DNA from: Pseudomonas proteolytica
Lineage (GTDB): Bacteria; Pseudomonadota; Gammaproteobacteria; Pseudomonadales; Pseudomonadaceae
DNA length: 63,114 nt
Assembly: GCF_007858275.1 (NCBI RefSeq)
Contig: NZ_VFEV01000041.1
Span: 1-63,114 of the forward strand
Direction: 5' to 3'
A program made the position numbers and the translations under genes. The notes below the pieces were generated by a model that saw only the letters and a program-made list of their open reading frames with translations, did not search any database and had not been told where the DNA came from. Position 1 is the first letter of the stretch. The number at the start of each line of letters is the position of its first letter. This document shows, piece after piece, positions 42,480-50,768 of this stretch.

Positions 42480-43799
42480 ATGACGACGCCCTCGAATCTG
42501 ACGGAGGAATACATCTTTGCCCATGATCTGCGGCCTGCCAGTGCAAAGATCTATCGTGCATCGACCAAAGCACTACTTAAGCATTTCCGAACGGCCTCAG
42601 TTGAGGAGATCGATCATCGTGCGGTTCTGACATGGCGAAAAAAAGTCCTTGAGAACGGATTATCCAAACGCAGCTGGAACACCTATTCAAATCACCTTCG
42701 AACTGTTTGGGGCTACGCCATAGAACACGGCCTGATGACCCATACCAAGATCAACCCATTCAAGAAAACCAGCGTTATCCCACCAAAGCGGGCCAGCAAG
42801 ACAATCAATGGAGACGCCATCCAACGAGCACGCAACTGGCTCATATCCCTTGTAGGCCAAGAACGTTGTACGCATGAACGTAGCCAGATCACACCTGCCT
42901 GGTTCTGGCTCAGCGTCTTCGAGATGTTTTATTACACAGGCATACGTCTGAATGCCCTGCTGTGCCTGCGCTACAAAGATATCGACTGGGACAGCCAGAT
43001 GATCTTGGTCCGCGGTGAAACAGAGAAGACCCATCGGGAGTTTTTCCTCCCCATTATGGAAGGACTCGCTCCACACTTATCCAGGATCCTGGGGGAGGCC
43101 GAGAAAATAGGTTTTTCACCAGACGATCAACTGTTCAACGTCAACAGATTCTCTCGTCACTTCCATGGCAAGGAAATGAACATCGACCAGGTGGAGTCAA
43201 TGTACGGCAAGCTCACCGATAAGATCGGCGTGCGCATGACCCCTCACCGCTTCAGGCACACATTAGCAACAGACTTGATGAAGCAGCCTGAGCGAAACAT
43301 TCATCTCACGAAAAGCCTGCTGAATCATTCGAATCTAGCGACCACGATGAATTACATAGAGGCGGACTACGACCATATGCGTGCTGTTCTGCATGAGCGG
43401 AGTCTGGCTCAGGGCGCTCTAAGCCGAGTGAGACGGGTTGATCCAAGTGGCACACCCTCTGCCCCCTTACCCGCCAAGATAGGTGTGCATTCACAGGAAA
43501 CCGCTCAACCAGAGCCCAAGAAGCTGCCAGCTCCACAACAATCTAGCAGCACAGAGGTCAGTATTGATCGGCCGACCAAGTCGACTGGCCGAGGCGCGCT
43601 ACAGAGGGCTCTCGAGCTCGCATCTGCGCAACTGCATCGCGAGTCAACGACATGCTCTATGGACCCACCAGTAGATCAAGTAGAGCAGAGTCTACTATTG
43701 ACGCTAATGGCGAGCGGGCTTGGTGTCGGCACATTCAGGAAACGCACCTCAACTGAGCATTCAATGCGAAGCTCATCATTTTCCCGAGCATCGCCTTAG
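42480..43799 (+). CDS. int: Tyrosine recombinase, probable island integrase
   Basis: The 439-residue protein has a SAM-like core-binding domain (~8-95) and a catalytic domain with the full set Arg156 (YTGIRLNAL), His256-x-x-Arg259 (TPHRFRHTLATD), His283 (LLNHSN) and Tyr292 (TTMNYIEADY). After residue ~310 there is an unusual 130-residue Pro/Gln/Ser-rich tail (PEPKKLPAPQQSSST) with no known domain. It lies 168 bases from the 3' end of tRNA-Pro, the standard location for an island integrase, and points toward it. The 42154-42479 open frame upstream (ends KSEATEPPQ, overlapping by 4 bases) may be a partner gene or chance. Confidence 0.88.
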   Translation: MTTPSNLTEEYIFAHDLRPASAKIYRASTKALLKHFRTASVEEIDHRAVLTWRKKVLENGLSKRSWNTYSNHLRTVWGYAIEHGLMTHTKINPFKKTSVIPPKRASKTINGDAIQRARNWLISLVGQERCTHERSQITPAWFWLSVFEMFYYTGIRLNALLCLRYKDIDWDSQMILVRGETEKTHREFFLPIMEGLAPHLSRILGEAEKIGFSPDDQLFNVNRFSRHFHGKEMNIDQVESMYGKLTDKIGVRMTPHRFRHTLATDLMKQPERNIHLTKSLLNHSNLATTMNYIEADYDHMRAVLHERSLAQGALSRVRRVDPSGTPSAPLPAKIGVHSQETAQPEPKKLPAPQQSSSTEVSIDRPTKSTGRGALQRALELASAQLHRESTTCSMDPPVDQVEQSLLLTLMASGLGVGTFRKRTSTEHSMRSSSFSRASP

Positions 43800-43927
43800 T
43801 ACGATCATAGTCAAAGCGCACTGGCTATAGGGTATTCTGGTTGGCCAGAGGCTTTCGCATGCCCGGAATAAAGCACCAGGTCGAAATCCGTATTTTTTCA
43901 GACGAACGGTACCACTTTGCTCAAGGC

Positions 43928-43957
43928 AAAAAAAAGGCGCCATAAAGACGCCTTTTT
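43928..43957 (-). terminator. Terminator of the tRNA operon
   Basis: AAAAAGGCGCCATAAAGACGCCTTTTTT: GGCG/CGCC stem with A and T runs on both sides, so usable in both directions. It ends the minus-strand tRNA transcript. Confidence 0.8.
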
Positions 43958-43967
43958 TCATTAAATA

Positions 43968-44044
43968 TGGTCGGGGTAGGGGGATTCGAACTCCCGACAT
44001 CCTGCTCCCAAAGCAGGCGCGCTACCGGACTGCGCTATACCCCG
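43968..44044 (-). tRNA. tRNA-Pro(UGG), island-proximal copy
   Basis: The 77-base minus-strand sequence CGGGGTATAGCGCAGTCCGG ... CCCCGACCA folds as a cloverleaf with anticodon TGG (TGCTTTGGGAGCA stem-loop) and encodes its CCA end. It differs by two bases from the second copy at 44314. Its 3' end faces the integrase, so it is the probable attachment-site tRNA. Confidence 0.95.
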
Positions 44045-44232
44045 GAATGCGCATCGCAAATCCGATGCACATTGACATCATGACGAACCAAAACTACTGT
44101 TCGCCTCAGACGGCTGCATGTCTACGGCGATATCTAAGTGCTGTAACACTTTCCAAAACCGTAAAACCGCCTCTATCAGAGCTAGAACCTCTGATTCTAA
44201 GATTTGATTCCAGCGCTAACTGGTCTCAAAAA

Positions 44233-44308
44233 TGGTGGGTCGTGTGGGATTCGAACCTACGACCAATTGGTTAAAAGCCAACTGCTCTACCAACTGAGCT
44301 AACGACCC
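44233..44308 (-). tRNA. tRNA-Lys(UUU)
   Basis: GGGTCGTTAGCTCAGTTGGT ... ACGACCCACCA, 76 bases, anticodon TTT in GGCTTTTAACC; CCA encoded. In P. aeruginosa the tRNA-Lys beside clpB is the PAPI-1/pKLC102 site. The 188 bases between this and the first tRNA-Pro show no gene. Confidence 0.96.
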
Positions 44309-44313
44309 AAAAA

Positions 44314-44390
44314 TGGTCGGGGTAAGGGGATTCGAACTCCTGACATCCTGCTCCCAAAGCAGGCGCGCTACCGGACTGCGCTATACCCCG
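44314..44390 (-). tRNA. tRNA-Pro(UGG), core copy
   Basis: CGGGGTATAGCGCAGTCCGG ... CCCCGACCA, 77 bases, anticodon TGG. T-arm pairs as AGGAGTTCGAATCCCC versus GGGAGTTCGAATCCCCC in the other copy. Confidence 0.96.
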
Positions 44391-44399
44391 GTTTGAAAT

Positions 44400-44475
44400 T
44401 GGCTCCGTGACCAGGACTCGAACCTGGGACCCAATGATTAACAGTCATTTGCTCTACCGACTGAGCTATCACGGA
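44400..44475 (-). tRNA. tRNA-Asn(GUU)
   Basis: TCCGTGATAGCTCAGTCGGT ... TCACGGAGCCA, 76 bases, anticodon GTT in GACTGTTAATC; CCA encoded. First tRNA of the operon Asn-Pro-Lys-Pro. Confidence 0.96.
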
Positions 44476-44565
44476 ACTACATATTTCAAAGTACAACTTT
44501 TACTGCGGTGTATCCTTCTCTTCGACGCTGTCCGTATCGCTACGTTAGCGTGTCTGAGGCGCGCT

Positions 44566-44593
44566 ATTCTACAATCTTAAAAACCCCTGTCAA
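44566..44593 (-). promoter_or_regulatory. Sigma-70 promoter of the tRNA operon
   Basis: TTGACA (44593-44588) and TAGAAT (44571-44566) with a 16-bp spacer, followed by a GC-rich discriminator (GCGCGCC), as usual for stable-RNA promoters under growth-rate control. Confidence 0.78.
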
Positions 44594-44725
44594 CCCTTTA
44601 AATTGCTTTTAAGACAATGATTTGCGCTTCTTTCTGATTTCTCCTTGGGGAGAAGAAACCCGTGGGCTGACGTTGCTGCGGGGCGCACTTTACAAGCCTT
44701 TGCCTTACAGTTCAACGCCCTATCG

Positions 44726-44757
44726 AAAAAAAAGGCCCCGCAATGCGGGGCCTTTGC
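44726..44757 (-). terminator. Terminator of clpB
   Basis: AGGCCCCGCATTGCGGGGCCT with eight Ts on the minus strand, 22 bases past the clpB stop. Confidence 0.9.
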
Positions 44758-44778
44758 TTATAACCACCCAATCGGCAC

Positions 44779-47343
44779 TTAGTGGAAGACGATTTCGTCG
44801 TTTTCCACGGTGGCCTTGACGCTGGTCCCCGGCATAAAGCTGCCCGACAGGATCAGTTGGGCCAACGGGTTCTCGATCCAGCGCTGGATCGCACGTTTTA
44901 ATGGCCGTGCGCCATACACCGGGTCGTAACCCACGGCGATCAACTTGTCCAAGGCCTCGCTGCTCAGTTCCAGCATCAGCTCGCGCTCCGCCAGACGGCT
45001 GCGCAGGCGGCCCAACTGGATCTCGGTAATGCCCGCGATCTGATCCCGCGCCAGAGGCTCGAAGATCACCACTTCATCGACCCGGTTGATAAATTCCGGG
45101 CGGAAGTGGCTGGTCAGCGCATCCATTACCGCAGCACGCTGACCTTCACGATCCCCGACCATTTCCTGGATCTGTACCGAGCCCAGGTTGGAGGTCATCA
45201 CGATCACCGTATTACGGAAATCCACGGTACGCCCGTGGCTGTCCGTCAGCCGGCCATCTTCCAGCACTTGCAGCAACACGTTGAACACGTCCGGGTGAGC
45301 CTTCTCGACCTCATCCAGCAGGATCACCGAGTAAGGCTTACGCCGTACCGCTTCGGTCAGGTAGCCACCTTCCTCGTAGCCCACATAGCCTGGTGGCGCC
45401 CCGATCAAGCGAGCCACGGAATGTTTCTCCATGAACTCGGACATATCGATACGCACCATCGCCTCTTCTGTATCAAAGAGGAACTCGGCCAGGGCCTTGC
45501 ACAACTCGGTCTTACCCACGCCGGTCGGGCCGAGGAACATGAACGAGCCACTCGGGCGGTTCGGGTCGGACAACCCGGCGCGCGAACGCCGTACCGCGTT
45601 GGACACAGCCACCACCGCCTCTTCCTGGCCGATGACGCGCTGGTGCAACAGGCTTTCCATACGCAACAGCTTGTCACGCTCGCCTTCCAGCATCTTCGAC
45701 ACCGGAATGCCGGTCCACTTGGACACAACCTCGGCAATTTCTTCCTCGGTCACCTTGCTGCGCAGCAACTGGTTTTCGCTGTGACCATGCTGGTCGACCA
45801 TCTGCAGGCTGCGCTCCAGATCCGGGATCACCCCGTACTGCAGCTCGGCCATGCGGTTCAGGTCGCCTTTACGGCGGGCAGCTTCCAGCTCCTGGCGCGA
45901 CTGCTCGATCTTTTGCTGGATCTGTGCGGAACCCTGCACTTCGGCTTTTTCCGAGGTCCAGATTTCTTCCAGGTCCGAATACTCACGTTCCAGGCGGACG
46001 ATTTCTTCCTGGAGTTTTTCCAGGCGTTTCTTCGCCGCGTCATCGTCCTCTTTCTTCAGCGCCTGGGATTCGACTTTCAGTTGAATCAGGCGGCGCTCAA
46101 GGCGGTCCAGCACTTCAGGCTTGGAGTCGATTTCCATGCGAATACGGCTGGCCGCTTCGTCGATCAGGTCGATGGCCTTGTCCGGCAACTGACGGTCAGT
46201 GATGTAGCGATGGCTCAACTTGGCCGCCGCAATGATCGCGCCATCAGTGATTGCTACCCGGTGGTGGACCTCATAACGCTCTTTCAGGCCACGCAGGATC
46301 GCGATGGTGTCTTCTTCACTCGGCTCTTCCACCAGGACTTTCTGGAAACGACGTTCAAGGGCCGCGTCCTTTTCAATGTACTGGCGGTACTCGTTGAGCG
46401 TGGTCGCGCCAACGCAATGCAACTCGCCCCGAGCCAGTGCTGGCTTGAGCATGTTGCCCGCATCCATCGAGCCTTCGCCTTTACCGGCGCCGACCATGGT
46501 GTGCAGTTCGTCGATAAACAGAATGATCTGCCCTTCCTGCTTCGACAGTTCGTTAAGCAGGGATTTGAGGCGCTCTTCGAACTCACCACGGAACTTGGCA
46601 CCGGCGATCAACGCGCCCATGTCCAGGGACAGCAAGCGCTTGCCCTTGAGGCCGTCCGGCACCTCACCATTAATGATGCGCTGGGCCAGGCCTTCGGCGA
46701 TGGCGGTTTTACCCACGCCAGGCTCGCCGATCAGCACCGGGTTGTTCTTGGTGCGTCGCTGCAGGACCTGGATGGTGCGACGAATTTCATCGTCACGCCC
46801 GATCACCGGGTCCAGCTTGCCGTCTTCGGCGCGCTTGGTCAGGTCGACGGTGTATTTGTCCAGGGCCTGGCGCGACTCCTCGTGATTGGGGTCATTCACC
46901 GCCTCGCCGCCGCGCAGGTTGTTGATGGCATTTTCCAGGGCCTTTTTGCTCACGCCCTGGCCCAGCAACAACTTGCCGAGCTTGCTGTTGTCGTCCATGG
47001 CAGCGAGCAGCACCAGTTCGCTGGAGATGAACTGGTCGCCCTTCTGCTGAGCCAGGCGGTCCGCCTGATTGAGCAGGCGCGCCAAATCCTGGGACATATT
47101 CACGTCGCCCGTCGGATTCTGGATTTTCGGCAGCTGGTCGAGCTCTTTGCTCAATTCCTTGCGCAGGCTGTTGACGTCAAAGCCCACCTGCATCAGTAGG
47201 GGTTTGATCGAACCACCCTGCTGTTCGAGGAGCGCCTGCATCAAGTGCGCGGGCTCAATGGCCGGATGGTCGAGGCCAACCGCCAGGGATTGGGAATCCG
47301 ATAACGCCAATTGTAATTTGCTGGTTAAACGATCAATACGCAT
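44779..47343 (-). CDS. clpB: ClpB, heat-shock disaggregase
   Basis: The 854-residue AAA+ protein has the Clp N-domain, first nucleotide domain (Walker A GEPGVGKTAIAEG; FIDELHTMVGAG), a middle coiled coil (~400-530; RLERRLIQLKVESQALKKEDDD) and second nucleotide domain (GPTGVGKTELCKAL; ILLDEVEKAHPDV). It threads aggregated proteins together with DnaK. A clear sigma-32 promoter precedes it. First core gene next to the tRNA cluster; marks the end of the island. Confidence 0.98.
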   Translation of the reverse strand: MRIDRLTSKLQLALSDSQSLAVGLDHPAIEPAHLMQALLEQQGGSIKPLLMQVGFDVNSLRKELSKELDQLPKIQNPTGDVNMSQDLARLLNQADRLAQQKGDQFISSELVLLAAMDDNSKLGKLLLGQGVSKKALENAINNLRGGEAVNDPNHEESRQALDKYTVDLTKRAEDGKLDPVIGRDDEIRRTIQVLQRRTKNNPVLIGEPGVGKTAIAEGLAQRIINGEVPDGLKGKRLLSLDMGALIAGAKFRGEFEERLKSLLNELSKQEGQIILFIDELHTMVGAGKGEGSMDAGNMLKPALARGELHCVGATTLNEYRQYIEKDAALERRFQKVLVEEPSEEDTIAILRGLKERYEVHHRVAITDGAIIAAAKLSHRYITDRQLPDKAIDLIDEAASRIRMEIDSKPEVLDRLERRLIQLKVESQALKKEDDDAAKKRLEKLQEEIVRLEREYSDLEEIWTSEKAEVQGSAQIQQKIEQSRQELEAARRKGDLNRMAELQYGVIPDLERSLQMVDQHGHSENQLLRSKVTEEEIAEVVSKWTGIPVSKMLEGERDKLLRMESLLHQRVIGQEEAVVAVSNAVRRSRAGLSDPNRPSGSFMFLGPTGVGKTELCKALAEFLFDTEEAMVRIDMSEFMEKHSVARLIGAPPGYVGYEEGGYLTEAVRRKPYSVILLDEVEKAHPDVFNVLLQVLEDGRLTDSHGRTVDFRNTVIVMTSNLGSVQIQEMVGDREGQRAAVMDALTSHFRPEFINRVDEVVIFEPLARDQIAGITEIQLGRLRSRLAERELMLELSSEALDKLIAVGYDPVYGARPLKRAIQRWIENPLAQLILSGSFMPGTSVKATVENDEIVFH

Positions 47344-47371
47344 TAGTCACCTTCCTTTTGAGCAGGCCGGA

Positions 47372-47400
47372 GCTATGTGCGAGCGAGCTTGCTCGCGATT
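47372..47400. repeat. REP-type palindrome
   Basis: TGCGAGCGAGCTTGCTCGCGAT, the Pseudomonas REP core (GAGCGAGCTTGCTCGC), lies in the clpB leader. Confidence 0.7.
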
Positions 47401-47439
47401 AACGCATCCTGAATGAAGAAACCTGCCAGATACCCTTAT

Positions 47440-47467
47440 AGATGGGGTGGATTCTGGAGGATTCAAG
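47440..47467 (-). promoter_or_regulatory. Sigma-32 heat-shock promoter of clpB
   Basis: Minus strand CTTGAA (47467-47462), 14-bp spacer, CCCCATCT (47447-47440): an almost perfect sigma-32 consensus, ~97 bases before the clpB start. Confidence 0.88.
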
Positions 47468-47497
47468 CCGGCAATGCATGATATGGATCAGCAGAGT

Positions 47498-48223
47498 CTA
47501 GCGTTCGAGCCAGATCAGGGAGGCAAATCGACCGGTGCGCGGGCTGCGCCGGTAAGAAAAGAAGCGTGGGTCGGTCACCGTACACAAACCGCCACCATAA
47601 ACGGCGGTGATACCGCGCGCAGCCAGGCGCAGACGCGCCAACTGATAGATGTCGGCCAGGAACTTGCCAGGATTATGGCTGGGAACGAAAGCCTGCGCGG
47701 TTTGCGGATGTTGCTGCACGAAGGCTTCACGCACTTCTGGGCCCACTTCAAAGGCCTTCGGGCCAATCGCCGGGCCTAACCAGACCAGTACGTCGGCAGG
47801 CGCAGTGTCCAGGCTTTCGGCGGCAGCTTCCAGCACTCCCGCGGCCAGTCCACGCCAACCGGCATGGGCAGCGGCAACCCGGGTCCCGGCTTTGTTGCAA
47901 AACAAGGCCGGCAGGCAATCGGCGGTCATCGCCGTGCAGGCGATGCCGGGCGTATCGGTCCAGCTGCCATCTGCCTCGGCAATCTGCCCCGGATCGGCCT
48001 TGACCACGACGACACCATGGACCTGGCGCAGCCAGGCCGGCTGGATATCGAACGCGGCAGTGAGACGACGGCGATTCTCAAGTACAGCCCCAAGGCTGTC
48101 CTCGACATGATCGCCCAGATTCAGACTGTCGAACGGCGCCAGACTGACGCCGCCCGCACGGGTAGTGACACAGGCTTTCACCCCGGCCGGCGCAGGCCAG
48201 TCAGGAATCAGCCAGTCACTCAT
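47498..48223 (-). CDS. pgeF: PgeF/YfiH, peptidoglycan editing factor (multicopper-type fold)
   Basis: The 241-residue protein has the YfiH (DUF152) signature: RAGGVSLAPFDSLNLGDHVED, TADCLPALFCNKAGTRVAAAHAGWRGLAAGVLEAA and the C-terminal SYRRSPRTGRFASLIWL. The Cys/His/His metal site is present. In E. coli it removes wrongly inserted L-Ser/Gly in muropeptides; members were formerly called laccase. Starts 4 bases inside the rluD end. Confidence 0.93.
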   Translation of the reverse strand: MSDWLIPDWPAPAGVKACVTTRAGGVSLAPFDSLNLGDHVEDSLGAVLENRRRLTAAFDIQPAWLRQVHGVVVVKADPGQIAEADGSWTDTPGIACTAMTADCLPALFCNKAGTRVAAAHAGWRGLAAGVLEAAAESLDTAPADVLVWLGPAIGPKAFEVGPEVREAFVQQHPQTAQAFVPSHNPGKFLADIYQLARLRLAARGITAVYGGGLCTVTDPRFFSYRRSPRTGRFASLIWLER

Positions 48224-49182
48224 CCGACAAAGGCCTCGCGGTCTTGCTTGAGTAGCGACAGCAACCAGACAAAATCGTCGGGCAGTGGCGATTCCCAGCT
48301 CATCCGCTCACCGCTCGTCGGATGATCCAGCTCCAGGAAGCGTGCATGCAACGCCTGGCGCGGGAACGACTTCAACGATTCGACCATGGTCACACTGGCG
48401 GCCGGCGGAATACGGAAGCGACCACCGTAGGCCGGATCGCCGACCAACGGGAAGTTGATATGCGCCATATGCACCCGGATCTGGTGGGTACGGCCGGTTT
48501 CCAGCTTGACCCGCACATGGGTGTGGGAACGGAAACGCTCCAGCACGCGGTAGTGGCTGACGGCCTGCTTGCCACCCTCCATCACCGCCATGCGCTGGCG
48601 CTGCTGGCCATGACGACCGATAGGCGCGTTGATCTTGCCACCCGCCACGACCACACCAATCACGATGCACTCATAGATGCGGCTGACGCTGCGGCTCTGC
48701 AATTGTGTGACCAACTGCGTCTGTGCCTGGATGGTCTTGGCCACCACCATCAGACCGGTGGTGTCCTTGTCCAGGCGGTGGACAATGCCGCAGCGCGGGA
48801 CATTGATGATGTCCGGCACATGGTGCAACAAGGCATTGAGCAAGGTGCCATCAGCGTGCCCGGCCGCCGGGTGAACCACCAGGCCTGCGGGTTTGTTGAT
48901 CACCAGGATGTCGTCGTCTTCATAGACGATATCCAGCTCGATGTCCTGGGCGATCCATTCTCCCTGGGCTTCCTGCTCGGCAGTCAGCTCAAGAACCGAA
49001 CCGCCATGAACTATGTCTCGCGGGCGGATAACCGCTCCATCCACAGTCAGGCGGCCGTCTTTGATCCAGGCGGAAAGGCGCGAGCGCGAGTGCTCAGCGA
49101 ATAGTTGTGCGGCGACTTGATCGAGGCGTTGGCCGCCCAATTCGGACGGCACCTCTGCGCGAAGTTCAATTTTATCGGACAT
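48220..49182 (-). CDS. rluD: RluD, 23S rRNA pseudouridine synthase
   Basis: The 320-residue enzyme has an N-terminal S4 domain (QRLDQVAAQLFAEHSRSRLSAWIKDGRL) and the catalytic motif HRLDKDTTGLMVVAKT with the conserved Asp. It makes the pseudouridines of helix 69 (1911/1915/1917). Overlaps pgeF by 4 bases. Confidence 0.95.
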   Translation of the reverse strand: MSDKIELRAEVPSELGGQRLDQVAAQLFAEHSRSRLSAWIKDGRLTVDGAVIRPRDIVHGGSVLELTAEQEAQGEWIAQDIELDIVYEDDDILVINKPAGLVVHPAAGHADGTLLNALLHHVPDIINVPRCGIVHRLDKDTTGLMVVAKTIQAQTQLVTQLQSRSVSRIYECIVIGVVVAGGKINAPIGRHGQQRQRMAVMEGGKQAVSHYRVLERFRSHTHVRVKLETGRTHQIRVHMAHINFPLVGDPAYGGRFRIPPAASVTMVESLKSFPRQALHARFLELDHPTSGERMSWESPLPDDFVWLLSLLKQDREAFVG

Positions 49183-49331
49183 GCTCAGACTAGGCGTGGC
49201 ACAGCCTTTGGTTTCGGCTGCGCGCTTGTGGTTAAATACGGCGTCTTTTGCCCCGAGGCTTTCATCGGGGCGCTCATCATAACAGGACGGCCCCGCCCAA
49301 GACAGCGGCCGTCATAGGGACGCAAGCCGCC

Positions 49332-50357
49332 ATGCAAGTGAAACACCTGCTGCTGATCGCCATCCTCGCCATGACTGCTGCTTGCTCGTCAACAAAGGAC
49401 GTCGTCGACGAAAACCTCAGTGAAGTCGAGCTGTACCAGCAGGCTCAGGCCGACCTGGACAATAATAGCTACACAAGCGCCACGGCCAAGCTCAAGGCCT
49501 TGGAGTCGCGTTATCCGTTTGGCCGCTATGCCGACCAGGCCCAGCTCGAACTGATCTACGCGAACTACAAGAACGCCGAGCCGGAAGCTGCCAAGTCCGC
49601 TGCCGAGCGTTTTATCCGCCTGCACCCGCAACACCCGAACGTGGACTACGCCTACTACCTCAAGGGCCTGACCTCGTTTGACCAGGACGTTGGCCTGCTG
49701 GCGCGCTTCCTGCCGCTGGACATGACCAAGCGTGACCCTGGTGCTGCGCGCGACTCCTATAACGAGTTCGCCCAACTGACCAGCCGCTTCCCCAACAGCC
49801 GCTACGCGCCGGACGCCAAGCAGCGCATGATCTACCTGCGCAACCTGCTGGCTTCCTACGAAATCCACGTAGCCCACTACTACCTGACGCGCCAGGCTTA
49901 TGTCGCTGCCGCCAACCGTGGCCGCTATGTAGTGGAAAACTTCCAGGAAACCCCTTCGGTGGGTGATGGCCTGGCAGTAATGACCGAAGCCTACATGCGC
50001 CTGCATCTGGATACCCTGGCGGACACCAGCCTGCAGACCTTGAAACTCAACTACCCAGACCACCCAAGCCTGAAAGACGGCCAGTTTGTGCCGCAGGTTG
50101 CCGAAGCGGACAACCGCTCGTGGCTGAGCAAGTACACCCTGGGCCTGATCGAGTCCCGTCCGCCGTTGCCGCCAGGTGAAACCCGCGCCAACCAGGACAT
50201 CCTCAAGCAGTATCAGGACGCCAAGGACTCCATCCCGTCCGAGCTCAAGCCCCATGACGAGAACGGCGACGTGATCGAGGAAGAAGCACCAGAGGCCCTG
50301 GGCAACAACCAGGATCGCTCGTGGTTCAGCTACATGACGTTCGGTGTCTTTGACTGA
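49332..50357 (+). CDS. bamD: BamD (ComL), outer-membrane assembly lipoprotein
   Basis: ATG 49332 gives the lipoprotein signal MQVKHLLLIAILAMTAACSS with lipobox TAAC; upstream codons are not signal-like. The 341-residue protein has five TPR-type helices (YQQAQADLDNNSYTSATAKLKALESRYPFGRYADQAQL) characteristic of BamD, plus a Pseudomonas C-terminal extension. Essential part of the BAM complex. Divergent from rluD. Confidence 0.96.
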   Translation: MQVKHLLLIAILAMTAACSSTKDVVDENLSEVELYQQAQADLDNNSYTSATAKLKALESRYPFGRYADQAQLELIYANYKNAEPEAAKSAAERFIRLHPQHPNVDYAYYLKGLTSFDQDVGLLARFLPLDMTKRDPGAARDSYNEFAQLTSRFPNSRYAPDAKQRMIYLRNLLASYEIHVAHYYLTRQAYVAAANRGRYVVENFQETPSVGDGLAVMTEAYMRLHLDTLADTSLQTLKLNYPDHPSLKDGQFVPQVAEADNRSWLSKYTLGLIESRPPLPPGETRANQDILKQYQDAKDSIPSELKPHDENGDVIEEEAPEALGNNQDRSWFSYMTFGVFD

Positions 50358-50379
50358 AAACCAGTCTGGCAGCGCAAGA

Positions 50380-50406
50380 AGGAGCCTCTCGGGGCTCCTT
50401 TTTTCA
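50380..50406 (+). terminator. Terminator of bamD
   Basis: AGGAGCCTCTCGGGGCTCC stem followed by TTTTTT, 23 bases past the bamD stop. Confidence 0.88.
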
Positions 50407-50484
50407 TGACGCGACTTTATTACCCTGTGCGCCGTTAACATCCTTGGCTAAACTGCCGCATTCCCTGTCGAGAAGCTGCCTGCC

Positions 50485-50718
50485 ATGGTTCGTTTACTGT
50501 TCTGGATTGCCCTGATTGCTGCTGCGGTATGGTTCTGGCGCAAGTTCAAGCGCTCCGCTTCTACGCAGCAACAGCCCCGCGAACAAGGCGCCGCGCCCAT
50601 GGTTCGCTGTGCCCACTGTGGCGTACATCTGCCTCAGGACCGGGCATTGAGCCAGCAGCAGGAGTGGTACTGCACCCAGGCGCACCTCGAGCAGGGACCA
50701 AAGTCTATCGAACGCTGA
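50485..50718 (+). CDS. PP0621-family small zinc-ribbon membrane protein
   Basis: The 77-residue protein has one N-terminal membrane span (residues 3-18), a basic linker and a treble-clef-like metal site Cys-Ala-His-Cys ... Cys (MVRCAHCGVHLPQ; EWYCTQAHL). This matches the PP0621 family, conserved beside bamD in Pseudomonas. Function unknown. Confidence 0.85.
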   Translation: MVRLLFWIALIAAAVWFWRKFKRSASTQQQPREQGAAPMVRCAHCGVHLPQDRALSQQQEWYCTQAHLEQGPKSIER

Positions 50719-50728
50719 AAGCCTGGAA

Positions 50729-50762
50729 CCGTAGGAGCTGGCTTGCCGGCTCCTACAAGGGC
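50729..50762. repeat. REP-type palindrome
   Basis: CGTAGGAGCTGGCTTGCCGGCTCCTAC: perfect TAGGAGC/GCTCCTA arms, between two convergent genes. Confidence 0.75.
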
Positions 50763-50768
50763 CCACGC

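Noticed and set aside
45106..47199. 697-codon open frame on the plus strand
   Set aside because: Exact antisense of clpB; Gln/His/Leu-rich shadow typical of GC-biased genes, no ribosome site.
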